From assembly GCF_006151805.1 (NCBI RefSeq), contig NZ_VDDA01000011.1, positions 62,001-126,000 on the forward strand: 64,000 bases of DNA, in the 5' to 3' direction. Position numbers and translations under genes: made by a program. The stretch is from Methylobacterium terricola (lineage in GTDB: Bacteria > Pseudomonadota > Alphaproteobacteria > Rhizobiales > Beijerinckiaceae). The notes under the pieces were generated by a model. That model saw only the letters and a program-made list of their open reading frames with translations. It was not told the origin of the DNA and made no database searches. Of the stretch, positions 1-8,954 are shown piece by piece (position 1 is the first letter of the stretch; the number at the start of each line of letters is the position of its first letter).

Positions 1-513
1 GAACGGCTTCTCGATGATCACCCGGCGCCAGCGATCCTCGCCCTCCTCGGTCAGCCCAGCCTCGCCGAGCCTCGCGATGGTCGGCCCGAACAGGCTGGCG
101 GCGACCGCGAGGTAGAACAGCACGTTGCCGCCGTTCTCCTGGCCCGAGACCTCGGCGATCGTGCCCTTCAGCTCCTCGAAGGAGGCCGAATCCGACAGGT
201 CGCCCGAGCGGTAGTGCACCCGCCCGACGAGATCGCTCCACACCCCCTCGTCGAACGCGCCGCCGCCGGCCTCGCCGCCCTTGGCGGTGATGAAGCCGCG
301 CACGGTCTCGCTCAGCTCGGAGCGGAACTCCTCCGACGACATCTCCGAGCGGCTGACGCCGATCACGGAGAAGTCCTCCGGCAAGAGGCCCCAGCGGCCG
401 AGATTGTAGAGCGCCGGCATCAGCAGCCGGTGGGTGAGGTCGCCGGTCGCCCCGAAGATCACCAGGGTGCAGGCGGGAGGGGGCGCGGCCCCCTCGGCCA
501 TGGAACTCGTCAT
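1..513 (-). CDS. zwf: Glucose-6-phosphate 1-dehydrogenase, N-terminal part (runs off left edge)
   Basis: This gene encodes the enzyme that oxidises glucose 6-phosphate to 6-phosphogluconolactone with NAD(P)+, the entry to the oxidative pentose phosphate and Entner-Doudoroff routes. Only the first 171 residues are in the window. The nucleotide-binding motif GATGDL is at residues 21-26 and the visible part ends at the conserved IIEKPF block. The chosen ATG overlaps the gnd stop codon as ATGA, which implies translational coupling; a second Met at residue 5 is a possible start. It is the third gene of a leftward tal-pgi, gnd, zwf group. The identification is secure; the C-terminal catalytic part cannot be judged. 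Confidence 0.95.
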   Translation of the reverse strand, partial: MTSSMAEGAAPPPACTLVIFGATGDLTHRLLMPALYNLGRWGLLPEDFSVIGVSRSEMSSEEFRSELSETVRGFITAKGGEAGGGAFDEGVWSDLVGRVHYRSGDLSDSASFEELKGTIAEVSGQENGGNVLFYLAVAASLFGPTIARLGEAGLTEEGEDRWRRVIIEKPF

Positions 514-1484
514 TTCGGCTCCTGGTGGCCGCCGAAGCCCTTGCGCATCGCCGAGAGCAGCTTGTCGGCGTAGGTCGCACCCTGGCGCGAGCGGAAGCGG
601 GCGTAGAGCGCGGCGGACAGAACGTGGGCCGGCACTGCCTCCTCGATCGCGGCGTTCAGGGTCCAGCGGCCCTCGCCGGAATCGGCGACGTGGCCCGAGA
701 AGGCATCGAGGTTCTCGTCGCCGGCGAGCGCGGTCGCGGTGAGGTCGAGGAGCCAGGACGAGACCACGCTGCCCCGGCGCCACACCTCGGCGATGTCGCC
801 GATATTCAGGTCGAAGCGCTGCGCCTCCGGCAGCTCGGTCGAGTTGGCGTGCCTGAGGATGTCGAAGCCCTCGGCATAGGCCTGCATCAGGCCGTACTCG
901 ATGCCGTTATGGATCATCTTGACGAAGTGGCCGGCGCCGCTCGGGCCGGCATGGATGTAGCCGTGCTCGGCGCGGGGGTCGCGGCCGTCGCGGCCCGGCG
1001 TGCGCTCCACCTCGCCGAGGCCCGGCGCCAGGGTCGAGAAGATCGGGTCGAGCCGGTCGACCGCCGCCTTGTGGCCGCCGATCATCATGCAATAGCCGCG
1101 CTCCAGACCCCAGACGCCGCCGGAGGTGCCGACATCGACGTAGTGCAGGCCCTTCTCGTCGAGCTCGGCGGCGCGGCGGATGTCGTCCTTGTAGAACGAG
1201 TTGCCGCCGTCGATGATCACGTCGTCGGGCTGCATCAGGCCGGCGATCTTCATCACCGTGACCTCGGTCGGGTCGCCGGCCGGCAGCATCACCCAGGCGG
1301 TGCGCGGCACGTCGAGCTTCGCGACGAAATCCTCGAGGCTGTCGGCGCCGACCGCCCCCTCCTGCACCAGGGCCGCCACGGCCTTGGGATCCTGGTCGAA
1401 CACGACGGCCGTGTGCCCGTTGCGCAGCAGCCGGCGGACGATGTTGCCGCCCATCCGACCGAGACCGACCATGCCGAGTTGCAT
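510..1484 (-). CDS. gnd: 6-phosphogluconate dehydrogenase, decarboxylating, short form
   Basis: The enzyme converts 6-phosphogluconate to ribulose 5-phosphate and CO2. The N-terminal Rossmann motif GLGRMG is at residues 7-12, the substrate motif IDGGNSFYKDD is near residue 92, and the catalytic block GAGHFVKMIHNGIEYG follows in the second half. At 324 residues it belongs to the short GntZ/YqeC-like class rather than the roughly 470-residue enterobacterial form; members of the short class are often NAD-preferring, which is family knowledge and not visible here. It lies 115 bp downstream of tal-pgi and its stop overlaps the zwf start, so the three genes probably form one transcript. Confidence 0.95.
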   Translation of the reverse strand: MQLGMVGLGRMGGNIVRRLLRNGHTAVVFDQDPKAVAALVQEGAVGADSLEDFVAKLDVPRTAWVMLPAGDPTEVTVMKIAGLMQPDDVIIDGGNSFYKDDIRRAAELDEKGLHYVDVGTSGGVWGLERGYCMMIGGHKAAVDRLDPIFSTLAPGLGEVERTPGRDGRDPRAEHGYIHAGPSGAGHFVKMIHNGIEYGLMQAYAEGFDILRHANSTELPEAQRFDLNIGDIAEVWRRGSVVSSWLLDLTATALAGDENLDAFSGHVADSGEGRWTLNAAIEEAVPAHVLSAALYARFRSRQGATYADKLLSAMRKGFGGHQEPK

Positions 1485-1599
1485 CGCGTCACTCCTCGCC
1501 GGCGAGGCCGGGGCCGGCGGCCCGTGGGCGTCGAGCCCTGTCTCGTCACTGGTCCGGTCCCCCGTTTCCGGATGGGAGAGGGGGGACCGGACAATTGCC

Positions 1600-4431
1600 C
1601 TAACTAAGCGCCGACTTCAGCCGGTCGAGCCCCTTCGCCACATCGCCCTTGATGTGGACGCGCAGGGCCCGGCGGCCGCGCTCGGAGAGCACGCCGAAAT
1701 CGCCCCGCGCCTGGGCGGCGATCACCGTGGCGAAGCCGAGGCTCCGACCCGGGATGGCGAGATCGGGCGCCTCCGAGGTGATCTGCAGGAAGACGCCGCT
1801 GTCGGGCCCGCCCTTGTAGGCCTGGCCGGTCGAGTGCAGGAAGCGCGGCCCGAACTCGGCGCAGGTCGCGACGTGCTTGGCCTCGCGCAGCGCCACCCGG
1901 GCCTCCTGGAGCGGCTTCAGATGCTCCGGGTTGCGGGTGACGTAGGCGAGAAGGGCGACGTAGTCGCCCGGACCCACCCGCGCGATCTGCGCCTTGATCC
2001 AGCTGTCGGGATCCGAGCCGGCACCGGCCTGGCGCAGGGCCTCGGCATTGCCGGCATCCGTATAGAGGGCCAGCCCGTCATCCTCCGCCACCGGCGTCTC
2101 GGCCGGCAGGGCGCCGTTCGTCTCCGCGGCCGAGAACAGCTCGCGGGTCTTGATCTTGCTCGCCTCGACATCGGGCTGGTCGAACGGGTTGATGCCGAGC
2201 ACCGCGCCCGCCACCGCCGTGGCGATCTCGAAGCGGAAGAATTCCTGCGGCAGGCTCGCCTTGGCGGCGAGCGCGATCCGCACCACCGGGTGGCCGGCCT
2301 CCTCCAGCGCCTTGACCGCCGCGTCCTGCGCGGCATCCGCCCCCTCGTCGAGGCGCAGGTACACGAAGACCCGGTCCTTGCCATAGGCAGCGGGAGCGGC
2401 CAGGGGCTCGCCGTCGATCGGGATGAGGCCCTTGCCCTCCTTGCCGGTCGATTCGGCGATCAGCTGCTCGGCCCAGGCACCGAAGGTGCCGATGCCCGGC
2501 GACGCGATCAGCGTGACCTTGTCGCGGCCCTGTTCGGTCGCGGCCTTGCCCAGCACCAGGCCGAGCTGCACGCCCGGATTCAGGTCCGGCGGCACGTCGG
2601 AGCCGCAGGAGCGCACCATGGTGCGGGCGCTCGCCAGGAACGCCGCCACGTCGAGGCCCATCGCAGCGGCCGGCACCAGGCCGAAGGCCGAGAGCACGGA
2701 GTAGCGCCCGCCGATCTGCTTCACGCCGTAGAAGATGCGCCGGAAACCGTCGTCCTTCGCTGCCTTCTCCATCGCCGAGCCGGGATCGGTCACGGCGACG
2801 AAGTGCCGGCCGGCCTTGTCGGGCCCGACCACGTCGCGCATCCGGCCGAGGAAGTAGTCGCGAAACACGTTGGGCTCGAGGGTGGAGCCCGACTTCGAGG
2901 CGACGATGAACAGGGTGCGCTCGAGGTTCACGGCGGCCTCGACCGCCCGGACCTCGTCCGGATCGGTCGAATCGAGGATGCGCAGGCGCGGGAAGCCCGG
3001 CTGCTGGCCGTAGGTCTCGGCCAGCACCTCCGGCCCGAGGCTGGAGCCGCCCATGCCGAGCACCACCGCGTCGGTGAAGCCCTCCTGCTTCACCTCCGCC
3101 GAGAAGGCGGCGTACTCGGCGGCCTTCCTGGCCTCGTCCTCGACGATGGTGAGCCAGCCGAGCCACTGCGCCTCGTCGGCGCCGCTCCACACGGAGGCGT
3201 CGCGCTGCCACAGGCGGCGCACCAGCCTGTCCTTGCGCCAGGTCTCGATGGCCTTCTTCAGCGTCTCGTCGAGGCTTCCGAGCGAGAGCGCCTGCCGGTC
3301 GAGCCCGGCGCCCAGGAATGTCTGGCGCTTGCCGGCGACCGCGCCGAGCAGCTTGTCGGCGGCGTCGACGAAGAGCTGCACGCCCTCCTCGACGAGCTGG
3401 CGCGCCACCGCGTCGATGTCGATGCCGGCCTTGGCGAGATGGGCCATCACCCGCTCGGCCTCGTCGACGCCCTCTTCCAGGCTCGCCCGCACCTTGCCGT
3501 GGTCGCGGAAGGCATCCATCGTCGCCGGCGGGATGGTGTTGACGGTGTTGGGGCCGATCAGCTCCTCGACGTAGAGCACGTCGGAATAGGCCTTGTTCTT
3601 GGTGCCGGTGGAGGCCCAGAGCAGGCGCTGCGGATGGGCGCCCTTCTCGGCGAGCGTGTGCCAGCGATCCCCGGCGAACAGCCGCTTGTAGCGCTGGTAG
3701 GCGAGCTTGGCGTTGGCGATCGCGACCTTGCCCTTGAGGCCTTCCAGGGCGGCCTTCTCGTCCGGATCGTTGGCCGCCGCGATCTTCTCGTCCAGCAGCT
3801 TGTCCACCGCCGCGTCGATGCGGCTGATGAAGAAGCTCGCCACGCTCGCGACCCGGCCGATGTCGCCACCCTTGCCCGCGAAGGTCTCCAGACCCTCGAT
3901 ATAGGCGCTGGCCACCTCCTCGTAGGTGTCCTGCGCGAAGAGCAGCGTGACGTTGATGCTGATGCCGTCGGCCGTGAGGTCACGGATCGCCGGGATGCCC
4001 GCGGGCGTCGCCGGCACCTTCACCATGAGGTTGTCGCGGGCCACGGCCTTGTGCAGGCGCCGCGCCTCCGCCAGGGTCTCCGCGGTGTCGAGGGCGAGAT
4101 AGGGCGACACCTCCAGGCTGACGAAGCCGTCCTGGCCGCCGCTCGCGTCGAAGACCGGACGCAGCACGTCCGCGGCGGCCTGGATGTCGGCGATGGCCAG
4201 CCCCTCGTAGAGGTCGATCACCCGCTCGTCGCCCGCCGCCTTCAAGGCGTCGTCGTACTCGTCCGAATGGCCGATCGCCTTCTCGAAGATCGCCGGGTTC
4301 GAGGTCACGCCACGCAGGCCGTCCTCGTCGACCAGCCGCTTGAGACCACCCTCCTGGACGAAGCCCCGGGCCACGAAATCGAGCCAGACGGCCTGGTCCT
4401 GTTCGGCGTGCAGCGTCTTGAGCGGGTTCAT
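1600..4431 (-). CDS. tal-pgi: Bifunctional transaldolase / glucose-6-phosphate isomerase
   Basis: This is a natural fusion of two sugar-phosphate enzymes, 943 residues long. Residues 1 to about 365 are a transaldolase; the Schiff-base lysine is K138 in the motif NLMVKVPAT. Residues from about 385 to the end are a glucose-6-phosphate isomerase, recognisable by VVLGMGGSSLGPE and the SKSGSTLEP phosphate-binding motif. Such fusions are known from acetic acid bacteria and methylobacteria. The protein would connect fructose 6-phosphate and glucose 6-phosphate with the pentose phosphate pool, matching its downstream neighbours gnd and zwf. The start is the ATG of MNPLKTLHAEQ. Confidence 0.95.
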   Translation of the reverse strand: MNPLKTLHAEQDQAVWLDFVARGFVQEGGLKRLVDEDGLRGVTSNPAIFEKAIGHSDEYDDALKAAGDERVIDLYEGLAIADIQAAADVLRPVFDASGGQDGFVSLEVSPYLALDTAETLAEARRLHKAVARDNLMVKVPATPAGIPAIRDLTADGISINVTLLFAQDTYEEVASAYIEGLETFAGKGGDIGRVASVASFFISRIDAAVDKLLDEKIAAANDPDEKAALEGLKGKVAIANAKLAYQRYKRLFAGDRWHTLAEKGAHPQRLLWASTGTKNKAYSDVLYVEELIGPNTVNTIPPATMDAFRDHGKVRASLEEGVDEAERVMAHLAKAGIDIDAVARQLVEEGVQLFVDAADKLLGAVAGKRQTFLGAGLDRQALSLGSLDETLKKAIETWRKDRLVRRLWQRDASVWSGADEAQWLGWLTIVEDEARKAAEYAAFSAEVKQEGFTDAVVLGMGGSSLGPEVLAETYGQQPGFPRLRILDSTDPDEVRAVEAAVNLERTLFIVASKSGSTLEPNVFRDYFLGRMRDVVGPDKAGRHFVAVTDPGSAMEKAAKDDGFRRIFYGVKQIGGRYSVLSAFGLVPAAAMGLDVAAFLASARTMVRSCGSDVPPDLNPGVQLGLVLGKAATEQGRDKVTLIASPGIGTFGAWAEQLIAESTGKEGKGLIPIDGEPLAAPAAYGKDRVFVYLRLDEGADAAQDAAVKALEEAGHPVVRIALAAKASLPQEFFRFEIATAVAGAVLGINPFDQPDVEASKIKTRELFSAAETNGALPAETPVAEDDGLALYTDAGNAEALRQAGAGSDPDSWIKAQIARVGPGDYVALLAYVTRNPEHLKPLQEARVALREAKHVATCAEFGPRFLHSTGQAYKGGPDSGVFLQITSEAPDLAIPGRSLGFATVIAAQARGDFGVLSERGRRALRVHIKGDVAKGLDRLKSALS

Positions 4432-4543
4432 GCCTGGGTCTCCGCGTGTTTGCCGCAGATGTGGACCGCAGGGGGGTTCTGTCCAGGGGGGAGGAGTAAA
4501 GGAAGCTTGGCCGTAAGGAAGAAAACGGCCCCGGGGCTGGGTG

Positions 4544-4918
4544 TCAGCGCTTGGCCGGCACGAGCGCCGCGATCGCGACCAGGATCCAGCCGAGGATCAA
4601 AATCATGCCGCCGCTCGGCGCGGCCATCGGAAACAGCGGCACCTGCAGCAGCGCCCGCACCGAGAGATCGCCGGAGAACAGCGCCAGGCCGAGGGCCAGG
4701 GCAAATCCCGCTGCCCGGGCTACCCCGGGATGCGCCCGCCCGCTGCCGGCGTGGAGCGCGAGGGCGAGAAGGGCAGGGGCATGGAACAGCAGAAACTGCG
4801 CTGCCGTCGCGAGGCTCGTCGCCCCGGCGATATGGGCAGCCGCCGCCGACAGGCCGACGCCGAGCGCGCCGGCGAGGCCGGCGAGCGCGACAAGGGCGCG
4901 ATCGGCGGGGTGCATCAC
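4544..4918 (-). CDS. DUF423 family inner-membrane protein
   Basis: This is a 124-residue, strongly hydrophobic protein with about four membrane segments, including an early helix around residues 8-30 and a last helix rich in Ile/Leu at about 100-120. The family pattern (small protein, AAAHIAG and FLLFHAPALLALAL blocks) is that of DUF423, whose molecular role is unknown. The start overlaps the end of engB by a few bases, so the two are probably cotranslated. In many alphaproteobacteria argB follows engB; here this membrane gene takes that place. The first codons read MMHP, so the start may be either Met. Confidence 0.8.
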   Translation of the reverse strand: MMHPADRALVALAGLAGALGVGLSAAAAHIAGATSLATAAQFLLFHAPALLALALHAGSGRAHPGVARAAGFALALGLALFSGDLSVRALLQVPLFPMAAPSGGMILILGWILVAIAALVPAKR

Positions 4919-5595
4919 TCGCCGCGCTCGGACAGCAGCCGGGCGATGCTGGCGCGCAGGTCCGTCACGCCGTCGTCGGTGCGGCTCGAGGTCAGGATGA
5001 TCTCGGGATAGGCCGCCGGCCGCCGGGCGATGGCCGCCCTCGTGGCATCGAGCCGGGATTCCATCTCGCCCTTCTTGAGCGCGTCCGACTTCGTCAGCAC
5101 GATCTGGTAGGAGACCGCGGCCTTGTCGAGCCCGTCCAGCACCTCGGCGTCGTTCGGCTTGATGCCGTGGCGCGAGTCGATCAGCACGTAGACCCGGGCG
5201 AGGTTGGCCCGGCCGCGCAGGTAGGCGTGGATCAGCTCGGTCCAGGCCGCGACCTTGGCCTTCTCGACCGCGGCGTAGCCGTAGCCCGGCATGTCGACGA
5301 GGATGAGCTTGCCGCCGCCCACGTCGAAGAAGTTGAGCTGCTGGGTGCGGCCGGGCGTATGCGAGGTCCGCGCCAGGGCGTTGCGGCCGGTGAGCGCGTT
5401 GATCAGGCTCGACTTGCCGACGTTGGAGCGGCCCGCGAAGGCGATCTCGTGACCCCGCATCGGCGGCAGGATCTCGAGCTTGTCGGCGGCGTAGAAGAAG
5501 TCGGCGGAGCCCGCGAAGAGCAGCCGCCCCGCTTCGCGCAGGGCGGCCTCCTTCTCGGCCTCGGCAAGGGTCTCGTGCTGAGGCTGATCGCTCAT
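4915..5595 (-). CDS. engB: Ribosome-biogenesis GTPase EngB (YihA/YsxC)
   Basis: EngB is a GTPase needed for late assembly of the 50S ribosomal subunit. The 226-residue protein shows G1 GRSNVGKS at residues 55-62, G3 DMPGYG at 101-106 and G4 TKSD at 168-171. Length and motif order match the family, with an N-terminal extension of about 25 charged residues typical of alphaproteobacteria. It follows yidC with only one base between the stop and start codons, so it belongs to the rpmH-rnpA-yidC transcription block, a classic grouping of ribosome and membrane-insertion functions. Confidence 0.96.
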   Translation of the reverse strand: MSDQPQHETLAEAEKEAALREAGRLLFAGSADFFYAADKLEILPPMRGHEIAFAGRSNVGKSSLINALTGRNALARTSHTPGRTQQLNFFDVGGGKLILVDMPGYGYAAVEKAKVAAWTELIHAYLRGRANLARVYVLIDSRHGIKPNDAEVLDGLDKAAVSYQIVLTKSDALKKGEMESRLDATRAAIARRPAAYPEIILTSSRTDDGVTDLRASIARLLSERGE

Positions 5596-5596
5596 C

Positions 5597-7435
5597 TCAG
5601 CTCTTGGCCTTCGCCGTCTTCGGTGCGCGGGAGAACGTCGAGCGCAGGTTGTCCCACAACTCCACCTTCACCCCGTTGCGCCGCATGATCACGTATTGCT
5701 GGATCACCGACAGGGTGTTGTTCCAGGCCCAGTAGATCACCAGGCCGGCCGGGAACGAGCCGAGCATGAAGGTGAAGATGATCGGCATGAAGGTGAAGAC
5801 CTGCGCCTGGACCGGGTCCGGCGGCGCGGGGTTCATCTTCATCTGCACGAACATCGTGATGCCCATGATGATGGGCCAGATGCCGAGGTGGAGGAAGTCC
5901 GGCGGGGTGTAGGGGAGCAGGCCGAACAGGTTGAAGATCGAGGTCGGGTCCGGCGCCGCGAGGTCGCGGATCCAGCCGAAGAACGGCGCGTGCCGCATCT
6001 CGATGGTGACGAACAGCACCTTGTAGAGCGCGAAGAAGACCGGGATCTGCACCAGCACCGGCCAGCAGCCGGCGACCGGATTGATCTTCTCCTTCTTGTA
6101 CAGCTCCATCATCGCCTGCTGCTGCTTCACCTTGTCGTCGGCGTAGCGCTCGCGGATGGCGGTCATCTCCGGCTGGACGGCCTTCATCTTGGCCATCGAG
6201 ACGTAGGAGCGGTTGGCGATCGGCAGGAACAGCAGCTTCAGCAGGAAGGTGACGACCAGGATCGACACGCCGAAATTGCCGAAGAGCCGGTAGAAGAAGT
6301 CCAGCGCCTTGAACATCGGCTTGGTGATGAAGTAGAACCAGCCCCAGTCGATCAGCAGATCGAAGCGCTTGATGCCGAGCGACTTCTCGTAGCCGTCGAT
6401 GGTGCCGACCTCCTTGGCGCCGGCGAAGAGGTGCTGCTCGGAGGTGACGGTGGCGCCGGGGGCGAGCGACTTGGCCTCGCCGAGGCTGCTCGCCTGGTAG
6501 ACCTTGGTGGCGCCCTCGTCGCGCTCGGTGAACGAGCCGGTATAGGCGGTCTTCTGGTCCGGGATGGTGGTGGCGGCCCAGTACTTGTCGGTGATGCCGA
6601 GGAAGCCGCCGGTCACGCCGGCCCAGGAATGGCCGCGGGTACCGGGCGCGCCCAGCGGGTTCTCCTTGGCGAGCTTGTCGTAGGTGAATTCCTGCAGGCC
6701 CTGGTCGCCGAGCACGCCGATCATGCCCTCGTGGAGCACGTAGTAGCCCTGGGTGTGCGGCTTGCCCCAGCGCGAGACCAGGCCGTACGAGTAGAGCGTG
6801 ACGGGGTTGGCGCCCTTGTTCTCGACCGCGTCGGCGACCGTGAACATGAACTTGTCGTCGACCGAGATGGTCCGGCGGAAGGTGAGGCCGGCGCCGTTGT
6901 CCCAGGTCAGGACCAGGGGCTTCTGCGGCGTCAGCACGTCGCCCTCGGCGGTCCAGAGCGTGTCGCCGCCCGGCAGCGGGCCGGCATTCTGGCCGACCCA
7001 GCCGAACTCCGCGTAGTACGGGTTGGCCGAGCCGATCGGCGACAGAAGCTCGATGCGCGGCGAGCTGTTGCTGACCGTCTCGTGGTAGTTCTTCAGCAGC
7101 ACGTCGTCGACGCGGCCGCCCTTGAGCGCCACCGAGCCGGCCAGCGCCGGGGTGTCGATGCGCACCCGCGGCGAGCGGGCGAGCGCCTCGTCACGGCTCG
7201 CCGCCTGTGCCGGGTTGCCGCCGGGCGCGCCCGGCAGGGTGCCGGGCAGCGGGGAGGCGGGGCCGCCCTCGCGTGGGCTCGCCGCCGGACCGTCCTTCGC
7301 CGCCTGCGCCTGCTTGGCCAGCTGCTCCTGACGCTGGCGCTCGACCTGCGGCGCGCTGACGAAGTAGTTCCAGCCGAGCAGCACCGCCAGCGACAGCGCG
7401 ACGGCGATGATCATGTTCGTCTTGTCGTTACCCAT
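5597..7435 (-). CDS. yidC: Membrane protein insertase YidC
   Basis: YidC inserts and folds inner-membrane proteins, alone or with SecYEG. The 612-residue protein has the Gram-negative layout: an N-terminal membrane anchor (residues about 8-25), an Ala/Pro-rich linker, a large periplasmic beta domain (about 90-350), then five conserved membrane segments from about 370 to 590. The hydrophilic groove region includes FLLKLLFLPIANRSYVSMAKM and the cytoplasmic C1 hairpin. The C-terminus is short and basic (PKTAKAKS), consistent with ribosome contact. It lies 111 bp downstream of rnpA. No yidD gene lies between them in this window. Confidence 0.97.
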   Translation of the reverse strand: MGNDKTNMIIAVALSLAVLLGWNYFVSAPQVERQRQEQLAKQAQAAKDGPAASPREGGPASPLPGTLPGAPGGNPAQAASRDEALARSPRVRIDTPALAGSVALKGGRVDDVLLKNYHETVSNSSPRIELLSPIGSANPYYAEFGWVGQNAGPLPGGDTLWTAEGDVLTPQKPLVLTWDNGAGLTFRRTISVDDKFMFTVADAVENKGANPVTLYSYGLVSRWGKPHTQGYYVLHEGMIGVLGDQGLQEFTYDKLAKENPLGAPGTRGHSWAGVTGGFLGITDKYWAATTIPDQKTAYTGSFTERDEGATKVYQASSLGEAKSLAPGATVTSEQHLFAGAKEVGTIDGYEKSLGIKRFDLLIDWGWFYFITKPMFKALDFFYRLFGNFGVSILVVTFLLKLLFLPIANRSYVSMAKMKAVQPEMTAIRERYADDKVKQQQAMMELYKKEKINPVAGCWPVLVQIPVFFALYKVLFVTIEMRHAPFFGWIRDLAAPDPTSIFNLFGLLPYTPPDFLHLGIWPIIMGITMFVQMKMNPAPPDPVQAQVFTFMPIIFTFMLGSFPAGLVIYWAWNNTLSVIQQYVIMRRNGVKVELWDNLRSTFSRAPKTAKAKS

Positions 7436-7546
7436 GGACCCGCGACGCCTGCCGCCAAAAGAGCGGGGCCGAGGGCGGGCCTGGCGGCCCGTATCCCGGC
7501 CCTCACGACCAACACGACGAGGCGATTCCGGCTGCCCGGGATCGCC

Positions 7547-8071
7547 TCACGAATTCCGTTTCGGGGCGGACGGCCCCGGTCCCGGGGCTGCCCCCGGCTT
7601 GCCAGCCTTCTGGCCCGCGCCCCGGCCCTTGCCGCCGCCCTTGCCGCGTCCCGGCCTGCCCCCGTCCGCGGAAGACGGTTTCGGTCCCCGCGGTTTCGTG
7701 ACGATGCCGAGGGCCTGGCGGACATCCTCGATCAGCTGCGCGAAGGGCGCCGCGAGGGCGTCGCGCCGGCCGATCAGCACCACGTCGGCCGCCGTGTCGC
7801 GCTGGCCCGCGCCCGCCTGACCGGCCGCGATCTGCGCCGCGACCTTGAGGCGGCGGCGGATGCGGTTGCGCTCGGTGGCGTGGCCTTCCCGCTTCGTCAC
7901 GGTGAAGCCCACGCGCAGGCCGCCCGGCGGTCCATCGTCCCGCAGGCGGCCCTGTGCCGTCAGGCGCTCGGTATGAAAACGGCGGCCCTTGGCCGCCGCC
8001 AGATAGTCCGGGCGCCGGGTGATCCGGCCGATCGGCGGCGGACCGCCGGGCTTCGCGGCGCTCTCCGGCAC
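7547..8071 (-). CDS. rnpA: Ribonuclease P protein component
   Basis: This is the protein subunit of RNase P, which helps the catalytic RNA remove the 5' leader of pre-tRNAs. The core shows FTVTKREGHATERNRIRRRLK with the diagnostic RNR at residues 68-70, and the gene sits 12 bp downstream of rpmH, its usual partner. The 174-residue length exceeds the usual roughly 120; the excess is a Gly/Pro/Lys/Arg-rich tail from about residue 125 to the end, low in complexity and probably disordered. A longer upstream extension of the frame is open, but the ATG giving MPESAAKPGG begins near the expected domain boundary. Confidence 0.93.
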   Translation of the reverse strand: MPESAAKPGGPPPIGRITRRPDYLAAAKGRRFHTERLTAQGRLRDDGPPGGLRVGFTVTKREGHATERNRIRRRLKVAAQIAAGQAGAGQRDTAADVVLIGRRDALAAPFAQLIEDVRQALGIVTKPRGPKPSSADGGRPGRGKGGGKGRGAGQKAGKPGAAPGPGPSAPKRNS

Positions 8072-8083
8072 CGCGCGCCGACC

Positions 8084-8218
8084 TTACGCCGAAAGGCGCT
8101 TGCGGCCGCGGGCGCGGCGGGCGGCGATCACCTTGCGGCCGCCGACGGTGGCCATGCGGGCACGGAAGCCGTGGCGGCGCTTGCGCACGAGCTTCGACGG
8201 TTGATAGGTTCTCTTCAC
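8084..8218 (-). CDS. rpmH: 50S ribosomal protein L34
   Basis: This is the 44-residue ribosomal protein L34. It begins with GTG and reads (M)KRTYQPSKLVRKRRHGFRAR, the textbook L34 start, and ends RKRLSA before a TAA stop. It is small, very basic and the first gene of the rpmH-rnpA-yidC-engB block read leftward. The start codon is GTG; there is no nearby in-frame ATG that would preserve the conserved N-terminus. The roughly 215 bp upstream to the divergent DUF1192 gene should hold its promoter; I could not assign clear -35/-10 boxes there. Confidence 0.97.
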   Translation of the reverse strand: MKRTYQPSKLVRKRRHGFRARMATVGGRKVIAARRARGRKRLSA

Positions 8219-8434
8219 GGCTCGTTCTCCGAAGGCCGGGGCCGGCCGGGCGCGTGGCGCCGCCGAGGCCCTCGTGGTCCAGAATGTCTCGACGAAAGCG
8301 AACCGCGCCCGAATGGGGCGCGGTCACGTCGCGCCGGTGTATGGCGGAATGGCCCCTGCGAGTCAATCGCGTTAAGGATCGCCCTAAGGACCATTCCGGG
8401 TGTCCGGGACGGGCGTCCGCAGGGGAGGATACCG

Positions 8435-8641
8435 ATGTTTGACGACGCCGAGAACCGGCCGCGGCCGCAAGGCCAGCATCAGATCGGCCAGCATCAGATC
8501 GGCCAGGATCTCTCCGCCCTGTCGGTGTCCGACCTCGACGAGCGGATCGATGCCCTGCGGCGCGAGATCGCCCGGCTCGAGGAGGACCGGCGTCGCAAGC
8601 AGGCCTCGCAGGAGGCGGCGCGGGCGGCGTTCAAGTTCTGA
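8435..8641 (+). CDS. DUF1192 family small coiled-coil protein
   Basis: This is a 68-residue acidic-to-basic protein. The core from about residue 30 (LSVSDLDERIDALRREIARL) is the DUF1192 signature, a short amphipathic helix likely to form a coiled coil, ending in a conserved aromatic FKF. The role of the family is not known. The N-terminal part contains a tandem duplication of a 15-base unit (8474-8488 and 8489-8503) coding for QHQIG twice. A Shine-Dalgarno-like AGGGGAGG lies just upstream of the ATG. In alphaproteobacteria DUF1192 genes often lie next to DUF1465/rcdA, as here. Confidence 0.8.
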   Translation: MFDDAENRPRPQGQHQIGQHQIGQDLSALSVSDLDERIDALRREIARLEEDRRRKQASQEAARAAFKF

Positions 8642-8921
8642 TGTGGGATAGGAACGGGCATGTCCCGTTTCGGGACGTCTCGGGGCGTCACTATCGTTCT
8701 TGAGGTGCGCGCCCTCTCATCGACGCAGGGTTGCCGGGGGCCAGCGTCAAGCGGGGGCTTTCTCGTCGTCTCACCCGCGGCAGGGCTCTCCGCGGGGCGA
8801 AGCGATCGTCCGCGCCGCATCCGGCCACCGACGATCGGGTGAGACGTCCGCCGCCCTCCGGCGGAGGCCCCCTCCTATCCGATTGCGCTGCGGGCGCTTT
8901 CCCTACCCCGCTCGATCCGCA

Positions 8922-8936
8922 TTAACCATTTTTTAA
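8922..8936 (+). promoter_or_regulatory. CtrA-binding box, TTAA-N7-TTAA
   Basis: The sequence TTAA CCATTTT TTAA matches the full alphaproteobacterial CtrA consensus (two TTAA half sites separated by exactly seven bases). It lies in the 616-bp gap between the DUF1192 gene and rcdA, 26 bp upstream of the first hairpin of the candidate small RNA. CtrA is the master cell-cycle response regulator. The match and spacing are seen in the sequence; binding is inferred. In GC-rich DNA a chance perfect match in this gap is unlikely. Confidence 0.7.
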
Positions 8937-8954
8937 GCCTTCCGGGCGATAACC

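Noticed and set aside
1201..5688. 1495-residue open frame on the plus strand
   Set aside because: It lies opposite tal-pgi, DUF423 and engB and has low-complexity Arg/His/Gly-rich content; it is a shadow of GC-rich codon use.
8219..8434. Replication origin next to rpmH
   Set aside because: No dnaA gene, no cluster of TTATCCACA-type boxes and no AT-rich unwinding region is visible.
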